64,000 bases of DNA from CAYLLN01 sp036496265 (GTDB taxonomy: Bacteria; Planctomycetota; Planctomycetia; Pirellulales; Pirellulaceae), in contig DASXLL010000338.1 of NCBI GenBank assembly GCA_036496265.1, positions 1 through 64,000 on the forward strand, written 5' to 3'. Under the pieces are notes generated by a model. That model worked only from the letters and a program-made list of their open reading frames with translations. It did not search any database and was not told where the DNA came from. The translations under genes were made by a program, and so were the position numbers. Below, piece after piece: positions 24,781 through 31,792 of this stretch (its first letter is position 1; every line of letters begins with the position of its first letter).

Positions 24781-24812
24781 GGGTTGTCGGGATTTACGGG
24801 GGCCCATTGTTT

Positions 24813-25025
24813 ATGTCGTCCAACGAACCATCGCTCCGATACGATTTGGAAGTACCCCCGAGCGGCCGTCTTGAGGTCCAAGTGCCGCTTCCGGCCGGAT
24901 CACATGTCACCGTGTATGTTATTGAGAACTCTGAAGATTCATTTGACGACTTACTAGCCGCGTCGAGCAGCAGCACGTCTTTTTGGGAAAATCCGGAAGA
25001 TGATGAGGACTGGAACCACGCCTGA
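24813..25025 (+). CDS. putative antitoxin of a MazEF-like pair
   Basis: 70 residues from ATG 24813; a TTG two codons earlier is less likely. The first half, LRYDLEVPPSGRLEVQVPLP with HVTVYVIE, looks like short beta strands. The second half is acidic (ENSEDSFDDLL, ENPEDDEDWNHA), a pattern common in antitoxin tails that wrap a basic toxin. No named antitoxin family is recognised, so the call rests on size, acidity and overlap with the toxin gene by 26 bases. It would neutralise the toxin and may repress the pair's own promoter. Confidence 0.65.
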   Translation: MSSNEPSLRYDLEVPPSGRLEVQVPLPAGSHVTVYVIENSEDSFDDLLAASSSSTSFWENPEDDEDWNHA

Positions 25026-25356
25026 GCAGGGCGATATCGTCCTCGTACCGGTTCCATTTACGGACTTGTCGTCGCAGAAACGCCGGCCGGTCATTGTCAT
25101 TTCGAACGATGCCTACAATGGCTCGGCCCTGGACGTTGTTGTCGTCGCAATGACCTCCAATCCTGCCGCCGTGCCGTATAGCTTTCGCATAACCGCAAGT
25201 GACTTAACGCAAGGTTCTTTGAACAGACCAGGAACGGTGCGCGCGGACAAGGTTTTCGCGCTGGCACAATCGATCATCGTAAAACGATTTGGAAAAGTCT
25301 CGAAGCATGTCGTCGAGCACATCAGACAATTACTGCATAATTTAGTCGCAAAGTAG
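25000..25356 (+). CDS. MazF/PemK-type mRNA interferase toxin
   Basis: 118 residues starting at ATG 25000 (or 25003), inside the antitoxin gene. Family signatures are EQGDIVLVPVPFTDLSSQKR, RPVIVISNDAYN, VVVVAMTSNP and RPGTVRADKVFALAQS, the last with the conserved DKV helix region of PemK-like endoribonucleases. Such toxins cut mRNA at short sequences when the antitoxin is degraded. The pair lies between tsf and pyrH, so any toxin activity would act beside genes for translation and UTP synthesis. Start-codon choice is uncertain by one codon. Confidence 0.9.
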   Translation: MMRTGTTPEQGDIVLVPVPFTDLSSQKRRPVIVISNDAYNGSALDVVVVAMTSNPAAVPYSFRITASDLTQGSLNRPGTVRADKVFALAQSIIVKRFGKVSKHVVEHIRQLLHNLVAK

Positions 25357-25370
25357 GACTGCCCGCCCTT

Positions 25371-26108
25371 ATGACTACTACGCCACCAAAACGTGTCATT
25401 CTTAAGCTCTCCGGCGAAAGCTTTAGCCATGCCGGCGAGCGCGGCATCGGCATGGAGGAGGTGACGCAGATCGCCCGCCAGGTAAAGCAAGCCGTTGACA
25501 GCGGCTGCGAGATTGCGTTGGTCATCGGCGGCGGCAATATTCTCCGCGGCGCGCAGTTCAAAGGCACGCACGCGGCAATCCAGGAAGCGACCGCCCATTA
25601 CATGGGCATGCTCGCGACGGTCATCAACGCCCTCGCCCTGCAAGACGCCCTCGAATCCCTCGGCTGCGAGACGCGCGTCATGACCGCCATTCACATGCAC
25701 GGCGTCGCCGAGCCTTATATCCGCCGCCGCGCCCGCCGCCATCTGCAAAAGAAGCGGATCGTAATCCTCGCCGCCGGCACCGGCAGCCCCTTCGTCACCA
25801 CTGACACCGCCGCGGCTCAGCGGGCCATGGAGCTCGAAGCCGACGTCCTCTTAAAGGCCACCAAGGTTGACGGTGTCTACAGCGACGACCCCGAGCGCAA
25901 CCCTCACGCCATGCTTTACAGCGAGCTCGACTACAACACCGTCCGCGAGCGCAACCTCCGTGTGATGGACTCCACCGCCATCGCCCACTGCATGGAGCAC
26001 AACATGCCCATCCTCGTCTTCAACTACAAAAAAGACGGCAACATCCTCCGCGCCGTCCGCGGCGAAAAAGTCGGCACGACCATTTCGAGCAAGCCGGTGG
26101 GGAAGTAG
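25371..26108 (+). CDS. pyrH: UMP kinase
   Basis: 245 residues, normal bacterial length. KRVILKLSGESF at the N-terminus, IALVIGGGNILRG, HYMGMLATVINALALQDAL and KATKVDGVYSDDP are diagnostic. It phosphorylates UMP to UDP as a homohexamer and feeds pyrimidine nucleotide synthesis. It normally follows tsf directly and is followed by frr. Here a toxin-antitoxin pair precedes it by 14 bases and a Uma2-like gene follows, so frr is missing from this position. ATG 25371 lacks an obvious strong Shine-Dalgarno sequence. Confidence 0.97.
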   Translation: MTTTPPKRVILKLSGESFSHAGERGIGMEEVTQIARQVKQAVDSGCEIALVIGGGNILRGAQFKGTHAAIQEATAHYMGMLATVINALALQDALESLGCETRVMTAIHMHGVAEPYIRRRARRHLQKKRIVILAAGTGSPFVTTDTAAAQRAMELEADVLLKATKVDGVYSDDPERNPHAMLYSELDYNTVRERNLRVMDSTAIAHCMEHNMPILVFNYKKDGNILRAVRGEKVGTTISSKPVGK

Positions 26109-26180
26109 TTTTCCGTTGACCGCATGACGGTCGCGGAATATTTTGATTGATAGATATTTGTTCGATCTTGGAATCGCGAG

Positions 26181-26810
26181 TTGACCGTGTCGATTGCTCC
26201 CCCAACCGAAGCTGGCACTTTTACGGCGTATCCCGTGCCGGTCGATTCGTTGAAGCGTTTTACAATCACCGAATATCATTCGTTGATTAAGTTGGGCATC
26301 CTCGCAGAAGACGGTAGCTGCGAGTTGCTCAAGGGATTGGTGGTCCACAAAATGGGCAAGAATCGGCGGCATTCGCTTGTTACGCGTCGCCTTCGAGAAA
26401 TGGTGCAGCGGCTGCTCGCGGATTGCAATTGTTATGTGGACTCACAGGAACCGTTGGTTGCGCTCGACAGCGAGCCAGAACCCGATGTGTATGCCGTCCG
26501 AGGAAAGGCGGAAGACTATCAGAGCGAGCAGCCAGCCGCGAAGGATGTCCCGCTGGTGATCGAAGTCGCCGAAGCAACTCTCGGAAATGACCGTCTCGCC
26601 AAGAAGCTAATTTATGCGGAAGCCAGCATTCCGGTGTATTGGATCGTGAACCTTTTGGCTCGTCAGGTAGAGGTTTACACGCAGCCCAGCGGACCAGCGG
26701 CGCAACCGGACTATGCCAGTCGCGAAATTCATGATGAAGGGGCCGAAGTGCCCGTCGTCGTGGATGGGCGAGAGATCGGTCGGCTGAAGGTCAAAGACAT
26801 TCTGCCCTAG
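26181..26810 (+). CDS. Uma2 family (DUF820) restriction-endonuclease-like protein
   Basis: 209 residues from TTG 26181, or 207 from GTG 26187; no ATG is available near the N-terminus. The PD-(D/E)xK fold signature of Uma2 is visible: SEPEPDVYAVRG, then VPLVIEVAEATLGNDRLAKK with the E-x-E/K pattern, and IPVYWIVNLLARQVEVYTQP. Proteins of this family are abundant in planctomycetes and cyanobacteria, often as many divergent copies, and their role is unsettled. It follows pyrH by 72 bases and abuts the convergent coiled-coil gene (one base between stop codons). Confidence 0.87.
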   Translation: MTVSIAPPTEAGTFTAYPVPVDSLKRFTITEYHSLIKLGILAEDGSCELLKGLVVHKMGKNRRHSLVTRRLREMVQRLLADCNCYVDSQEPLVALDSEPEPDVYAVRGKAEDYQSEQPAAKDVPLVIEVAEATLGNDRLAKKLIYAEASIPVYWIVNLLARQVEVYTQPSGPAAQPDYASREIHDEGAEVPVVVDGREIGRLKVKDILP

Positions 26811-26811
26811 C

Positions 26812-27681
26812 TCACCGCACCATCTGCACCGGCGGCTGAACCAGCGAGGGCACGTCTTCGTCAATCGGCGACAGGCCGGTGGCAAATTGCAGCTCGTTCA
26901 TCGTTTTTTCGGTTTCGAGCATGCTGCCGGCGACTTGATCGACCTGACCAGAGATGAAATCGGGCTCCTGACGATTGACCGAGAGCTCCGCCAGCGACTT
27001 GATCTTGTTTTCCAGGCGGTCGATCTCGAGCTGAACGAGCTCGTGATTCGCTTTGGCTTTTTCGTAGTTCGCGAGGCGATCCTTACAGGTTTGCAGGCTG
27101 TCTTCGAGCGTGTGGCGCATCTTCTGGACATGCGGCGAGGAGTCGCTTGGCTGCAATGATTTCAGGCGTTGGTCATAGCCGGTGATTTCCTGTTGGATGA
27201 GACGAGGATTGGTCCGTTCCAGGAATTTGTTCAGCGAATGTTCGGTGAAGCGGAGCCGGAGAAAGATCCACAGCAACCGATCAAGTCCGGCGAGCTGCAG
27301 TGAGTCGAGCGGCGCACCGACTTCCGCGGTCCGCGAATGGGCGATATCAGCCGCGATTTGCCGCAGCTCCAGGCATTGCGACCGCAGCTTCTCGAAGCGG
27401 GCCAATGCCTGCGGCGGCAAAAGCTGCATGATTTGCTTCAGCGCCTGCTGTGACGTTTGACCTTTTTGTTTGCGGTCGCGAGCAGCGCGCTGAGCATCGA
27501 CATAACTCTGGAACTTGGGATGTGTGCCTAACAGGCCCAGATACGCGGCTTCGGCGGCGAAAACAAGTGGCAACGCAACATCCGGAAAGCCCGAAAGCAT
27601 AGCCACGCCGACTCCGCCAAACAGCGCCAGCACATTCCAGCGATTGGCGAAGGCGGATTGGATGTACTTAACGAAACCCAT
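26812..27681 (-). CDS. membrane coiled-coil protein, last gene of the PspA-AAA-ABC operon
   Basis: 289 residues. A hydrophobic pair of helices lies near the N-terminus (about residues 15-50: WNVLALFGGVGVAML and VALPLVFAAEAAYLGLLG), and the rest is charged and helical with a long coiled-coil (about 190-250: CKDRLANYEKAKANHELVQL, LENKIKSLAELSVN). No catalytic motif is seen and no family recognised. The 12-base gap to the ABC ATPase gene and shared strand put it in the same transcript. It could be a membrane anchor or stator that couples PspA or the AAA+ protein to the transporter; that role is inference from position and architecture. Confidence 0.75.
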   Translation of the reverse strand: MGFVKYIQSAFANRWNVLALFGGVGVAMLSGFPDVALPLVFAAEAAYLGLLGTHPKFQSYVDAQRAARDRKQKGQTSQQALKQIMQLLPPQALARFEKLRSQCLELRQIAADIAHSRTAEVGAPLDSLQLAGLDRLLWIFLRLRFTEHSLNKFLERTNPRLIQQEITGYDQRLKSLQPSDSSPHVQKMRHTLEDSLQTCKDRLANYEKAKANHELVQLEIDRLENKIKSLAELSVNRQEPDFISGQVDQVAGSMLETEKTMNELQFATGLSPIDEDVPSLVQPPVQMVR

Positions 27682-27693
27682 TGCGGCGCCGGG

Positions 27694-28590
27694 CTATGTC
27701 ACTTCGAGCTGCGTGATTTTGTCTCGAATATAATGCACCGTATCGAGAAAGCGAGGCAGGCTCAGCATAGCTTGGGCAGGGCGATCCGGAGGCTCGACTT
27801 TCATCTCCTCCAGGATCGTCCCCGGCGAGTTGCTCATGATATACACGCGGTCGCCAAGGAACACGGCTTCTTCGATCGAGTGCGTGATGAAGAACACCGT
27901 GGCTTGGACCTCTTTCCACAGCTTGACGAGCAAATCCTGCATGTTGCAGCGCGTATTGGGATCGAGCGCCCCGAACGGCTCATCCATCAGGATGATCCGC
28001 GGGTGGAGAATCAGCGTGCGGGCGATCGCGACCCGCTGCCGCATGCCGCCAGACAACTCATGCGGGAACTTGTTTTGATCGCGCGAGACATTGAGGCCGA
28101 CTTTCGCAATCCACTCGCGTCCTAGCTCAAACCGCTGCCGCCGCGGCATTCCTTGACATTCCAGCCCGAACGTGACATTTTCCAGCACCGTCCGATGATC
28201 GAAGCTCGTATAGTCCTGAAAAACCATTCCGCGGTCGGCACCGGGACCGATCACGGGTTGGCCGAGTACAAGAACCTCACCGATCGTCGCCGGATGCTGC
28301 GGCTCAAGGCCCGCAATGAGCCGCAAAATCGTGCTTTTGCCGCAACCGCTTGGACCGAGAACACAGACGAATTCACCCTTATCGGGCAGATCCTCAACGA
28401 CAAACGTGACGTCGCGGATCGCCGTAAACGCGTTCGGTTGGCCGGAGTTGTATGTCTTCGTGACATGATTGAACGTCACGACGGCCGGCAGTTTGATTTC
28501 CTCGGGCGCGCGCACCGTCGGCAGGATTTCACCCATGCCGACGGGTTTAGGAACAACTGGCGCCGCGTCCGTGGTCGACGTATCCGTCAT
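27694..28590 (-). CDS. ABC transporter ATPase, nitrate/sulfonate/taurine type
   Basis: 298 residues. A 40-residue Pro-rich leader precedes the domain. Walker A is VLGPSGCGKST (near residue 80), the Q-loop is GMVFQDYTSFDH, the signature is LSGGMRQRVAIAR, Walker B is IILMDEPFGALD and the H-loop is FFITHSIEEAV. The C-terminal helix text fits the SsuB/TauB/NrtD group. Its ATG overlaps the TGA of the permease gene as ATGA, so translation is coupled. It powers the permease encoded just upstream in the operon (28587-29579); the substrate is unknown and may not be a nutrient in this context. Confidence 0.93.
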   Translation of the reverse strand: MTDTSTTDAAPVVPKPVGMGEILPTVRAPEEIKLPAVVTFNHVTKTYNSGQPNAFTAIRDVTFVVEDLPDKGEFVCVLGPSGCGKSTILRLIAGLEPQHPATIGEVLVLGQPVIGPGADRGMVFQDYTSFDHRTVLENVTFGLECQGMPRRQRFELGREWIAKVGLNVSRDQNKFPHELSGGMRQRVAIARTLILHPRIILMDEPFGALDPNTRCNMQDLLVKLWKEVQATVFFITHSIEEAVFLGDRVYIMSNSPGTILEEMKVEPPDRPAQAMLSLPRFLDTVHYIRDKITQLEVT

Positions 28591-29579
28591 GACTCAGCGT
28601 CCTTCGGCGGCGGAGCGACGCCCTGTGCGGGCGGTTGAACAGCCGTCGTCAGTGCCGGCGGCTCATAGTGAAAGAACACCCGCTTGAGATCGTCCCAGGC
28701 AAGCAGGCAAAGGCGAACACCACGCTGCAACCAACCAGGGCCGCCATAGATATGCGGAAAAAGCTGCCGCTGAATCCAAAACAGGACGAGATCAACAGCC
28801 AAGGCGACGAGCGGAATCAGCAGGATGATTAAGTAAATATGCTCGCGGAGCTGCCGGCGCTGGAATGTATTGATTTCAAAGCCTAGTCCACCGACATCGC
28901 CCGGATTTTTCATCGATTCGGCGAGCATGATGTAACCAAACGCGAGTCCAAACAACACGCGAAACGAGCCGAAAATGGCCGGCATAGCCAGCGGCACAAG
29001 CACCTTGATGATCGCCTGCCAGCGGCTTGCGCCCAGCGTGTAAGCCGTATCCACATAGCGCTCCGCCACGTCCGTAACTGCTTGGGCTGTGTCGGCAATG
29101 ATAAAAGCCACGCAGGCAATGAAAATGAACATCACCTTGCGCTCTTCGCCGGAAAACACAAAAACCAGCAGCGGAAGGACGGCGGCCAGTGGAATGTTGC
29201 GGCCAAACATCACTAGCGGCGAAAGAAACGCGTTGAATCGCGGAAAGCAGCCGGCCAGCACGCCTAGCGGCACGCCGACTGTAATCGCCAGCAAAAAGCC
29301 GAGACAAACGCGGCGAAGCGTCACCAAGGTATTGGTGACGGTGTCGATCTGTTGACTGAAGAGTTCCGGCGCAACTTTGAATGTTTCCTTCGGGCTGGGC
29401 AGTGTCAGCGGACCGATGATGCGTTGTTCTCCTGATTCGCCCAGAGTAAGAAACCACCAAAGTACATAGCACAACGAAAGGCAAAACGCCCCCAGAACAA
29501 ACGATTCCCAGAGCGGCGCGGGTTTGCGGAGCTTAAACCAATCGGCGAGCCATTGCCGGGGAGGGCCGGGCTGTTTCAT
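28587..29579 (-). CDS. ABC transporter permease, nitrate/taurine type
   Basis: 330 residues from ATG 29579; TTG 29585 is an alternative. About six transmembrane helices are visible. The cytoplasmic EAA loop, contacting the ATPase, reads DTAYTLGASRWQAIIKVLVP, typical of the binding-protein-dependent permeases of the SsuC/TauC group. The C-terminus carries a Pro-rich cytoplasmic or periplasmic tail (VQPPAQGVAPPPK). Between the substrate-binding fusion protein (gap nine bases) and the ATPase (ATGA overlap). A conventional uptake transporter would need a soluble binding protein; here that domain is tethered to membrane and cell wall. Confidence 0.92.
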   Translation of the reverse strand: MKQPGPPRQWLADWFKLRKPAPLWESFVLGAFCLSLCYVLWWFLTLGESGEQRIIGPLTLPSPKETFKVAPELFSQQIDTVTNTLVTLRRVCLGFLLAITVGVPLGVLAGCFPRFNAFLSPLVMFGRNIPLAAVLPLLVFVFSGEERKVMFIFIACVAFIIADTAQAVTDVAERYVDTAYTLGASRWQAIIKVLVPLAMPAIFGSFRVLFGLAFGYIMLAESMKNPGDVGGLGFEINTFQRRQLREHIYLIILLIPLVALAVDLVLFWIQRQLFPHIYGGPGWLQRGVRLCLLAWDDLKRVFFHYEPPALTTAVQPPAQGVAPPPKDAES

Positions 29580-29588
29580 AGCCAAAGC

Positions 29589-31358
29589 CTACCCGGCTTC
29601 CGCGGTGAAGATTTTGACTTCGACGCGACGATTCAGCGCCTGATTATCGGGATCAGCCGGATCGGACGGACGATCCCAGCCGAAACCTTCAACATTGAAC
29701 TTGTTGGGGTCGAATTTGAACTTTTCGATGACCGATTCCTTCACCGCGTTGGCGCGGCGCATCGAGAGTTCCTTGACCATGTCAGCCGGCACTTTGCCTT
29801 TCATCGAGCTGTCGGTGTGGCCCTCGATGATGATGCGGGCGTTGGCGAATTGGCCGGCCAGACGGCCGATTTCATCGACGACGTATTTGGCTTTGGGGTC
29901 GTAGTCGGTTTCGATCGTTTTGCCGTCTTGGTCTTTCGTGACTTTCTTAAAAATCTCCCAACTGTTCGGATAAAAGTGGATCGAGACCGTATTCGTCAGC
30001 ACTTCCTCCGCCCCGCGGACTTCCTTCGTCGGCTTGGGAGCGAAGGCGATCGTGTATTCATCCTTTTGGCTCTTGTATTTGTCTTCGCTGCCAAGCTTGA
30101 AAATAACCGAATAATCCATTACCTGGTCGAACGACACCGGCTGATTGCGAATCGGCCGGCCGGGCGCGTTCCGATATAGGTAATAAGCCTGATTCCACAC
30201 GCGGGCGAAATTGGTGGGATTGTTTTGGTTGACGAAGAACTGATAGTTCTCGGCCCAGTTCGTGCTATGAGCATCACCTAGCATGCCCAGGGCATCGGCG
30301 GCCGGAATGCCGTAGCCTTGGGCCATCAGCTCCGAAACCTTTTGCTTCGTGGAGTCCTGCTTGAGTTCGGTCATCGCGTCAAAAATACCGCGGACGAGGC
30401 CTTCGATCATGTCGGGGTGATCTTGAGCGAAGTCGGCCCGAGCGAACCAGATGTCAGCGATCAGCTTATTGGCCGTTTGCGTATTCACGAGCATTCGGTT
30501 GCCGCGGACCTTCTCGAGGTTGTAAATATCCGGCGCCCAAGAGACACAGCCGGATAACGACCGGTCGCCGTTGAACGCCGCGGCCGCCTCGAAAGCGTCG
30601 CTGGTAAACGACATTTGCACTTCGGAAGGCTGCAGGCCACCGGCGACGAGCATATTGAGCAGGAAATAATGCGACGGTGAGTTTTCAGCCAGCGCGACCT
30701 TTTTGCCGCGGAGATCGGCGACGGTTTTGATGTTTTCGCGAACTACGACACCGTCGCCGCCATTCGACCAATCGACCTGCTGATAGACGCGCGGCATCAC
30801 GCGGCTGTCGCGCGGCTGCCCCGACGAATCGACAAAGCCATCGACGATGAGCGGCAGCATGTCGAGCGTCGCCCAGCCGATATGGACGTCGCCTGCGGCA
30901 TACGTGTCGCGCATTTCGATCGGCTTGTCGATCAGCACGAGTTCGACATGAAAATCCTTGCCATCCGGCGTTTTCCACGTTTTGCCGGACTTGAATCCGT
31001 TGTTAGCGTAAATAATCGGCGCCCAGCCAGCCCACACATTCAGGGCGAAGCGGACGGTGTTGTTTTGCAGCGGCTTATAGGCGGCCGTGCCTTTGACCGC
31101 CGGCAGCCGCTCCGACGGCTTGAATTTGTATTCTTTGACAGTAGTGATGCTCTGCGTGTCTGGCGCTTCCGCGCCGGTGCCCGATCCGCCGGCTTCATCG
31201 CCAGCCTTGGGCATCGTGATATCGAGGCCCGGAGCGTTGCCTTTGTCGTCTTGTTTCGGGCCACGGTGCTTTGTGGCCTGATAGGCGGCCAGGGCGACGA
31301 GGCCGCCGACGACAAAAAGCACGGCGATGTAGAACGGAGCTTTGGGTTGGCCAGCCAT
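29589..31358 (-). CDS. membrane-anchored ABC substrate-binding protein fused to OmpA peptidoglycan-binding domain
   Basis: 589 residues from ATG 31358, chosen because it opens a membrane segment (PFYIAVLFVVGGLVALAAYQ). A linker follows to about residue 95, then a periplasmic-binding fold of NMT1/THI5 type (NVWAGWAPIIYANNG, GDVHIGWATLDMLPLIVDGF, LRGKKVALAENSPSHYFLLN, LSGCVSWAPDIYN). The C-terminal 125 residues are an OmpA-like domain: NARIIIEGHTDSS, LSMRRANAVKES and NQALNRRVEVKIF, with the Asp and Arg that bind diaminopimelate peptide. The protein could therefore hold the ABC permease to the cell wall. Substrate-binding proteins fused to OmpA domains are known in other bacteria, but this arrangement with PspA is uncommon. 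Confidence 0.92.
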   Translation of the reverse strand: MAGQPKAPFYIAVLFVVGGLVALAAYQATKHRGPKQDDKGNAPGLDITMPKAGDEAGGSGTGAEAPDTQSITTVKEYKFKPSERLPAVKGTAAYKPLQNNTVRFALNVWAGWAPIIYANNGFKSGKTWKTPDGKDFHVELVLIDKPIEMRDTYAAGDVHIGWATLDMLPLIVDGFVDSSGQPRDSRVMPRVYQQVDWSNGGDGVVVRENIKTVADLRGKKVALAENSPSHYFLLNMLVAGGLQPSEVQMSFTSDAFEAAAAFNGDRSLSGCVSWAPDIYNLEKVRGNRMLVNTQTANKLIADIWFARADFAQDHPDMIEGLVRGIFDAMTELKQDSTKQKVSELMAQGYGIPAADALGMLGDAHSTNWAENYQFFVNQNNPTNFARVWNQAYYLYRNAPGRPIRNQPVSFDQVMDYSVIFKLGSEDKYKSQKDEYTIAFAPKPTKEVRGAEEVLTNTVSIHFYPNSWEIFKKVTKDQDGKTIETDYDPKAKYVVDEIGRLAGQFANARIIIEGHTDSSMKGKVPADMVKELSMRRANAVKESVIEKFKFDPNKFNVEGFGWDRPSDPADPDNQALNRRVEVKIFTAEAG

Positions 31359-31403
31359 GTGAGTTAGACGTGAGGTTGTGGTTAGGAGCCAGCAATCAGG
31401 CAA

Positions 31404-31694
31404 CTAGCCTTGAAATTTCGTTTTTGGACGCGAACTTTGCAGTGAATTGAGGGTTTGCATGACGTTGTACGCCGTCAGCTCGCAGAGAAGCTTGGTCACT
31501 TGAGCGTGCTGCGCTTCGTTCAGCGATGGCTCGACCTCTTTGAGCGATGCGACAAGGCGCTTTTCCTGGTCGGCCAGCTCGCGATCATCGATCCGTCCGT
31601 CAGCCATGGCAGAGACGAAAGTGCTCAGCTTTTGGACATAAGTGTCAATGAGCGGATTCGCTTCGTCGTCTAGCCAGGACTGCTTGGATGGCAT
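31404..31694 (-). CDS. small helical protein of the PspA operon (TerB-like look)
   Basis: 96 residues from ATG 31694, preceded by AAGGAAA. The 20 upstream residues of the longer frame are encoded by a hairpin repeat and are rejected. The sequence is all-helical by pattern: NPLIDTYVQKLSTFVSAMAD, GRIDDRELADQEKRLVASLK, LCELTAYNVMQTLNSL. The ADGRIDDRE turn recalls TerB-type helical bundles, a family often found with tellurite-resistance and stress-membrane gene sets, but similarity is weak. Lies between the AAA+ ATPase and the binding protein, on the same strand, with a hairpin in its upstream gap. Role unknown. Confidence 0.65.
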   Translation of the reverse strand: MPSKQSWLDDEANPLIDTYVQKLSTFVSAMADGRIDDRELADQEKRLVASLKEVEPSLNEAQHAQVTKLLCELTAYNVMQTLNSLQSSRPKTKFQG

Positions 31695-31707
31695 GGGGTT
31701 TCCTTGG

Positions 31708-31758
31708 TAGGGTGGGCTGTGCCCACCATGATGGATTTGATGGGCACAGCCCACCCTA
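31708..31758. repeat. compact hairpin TAGGGTGGGC...GCCCACCCTA
   Basis: The arms TAGGGTGGGCTGTGCCCA and TGGGCACAGCCCACCCTA are inverted around about 14 bases, and each arm is itself self-complementary around TGTGCCCA. It lies in the 98-base gap between the AAA+ and 96-residue genes of the operon, so it could moderate read-through. Confidence 0.8.
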
Positions 31759-31792
31759 CTTTTCGGTTTGTGCGGTCGATTATTGGTCTGAA

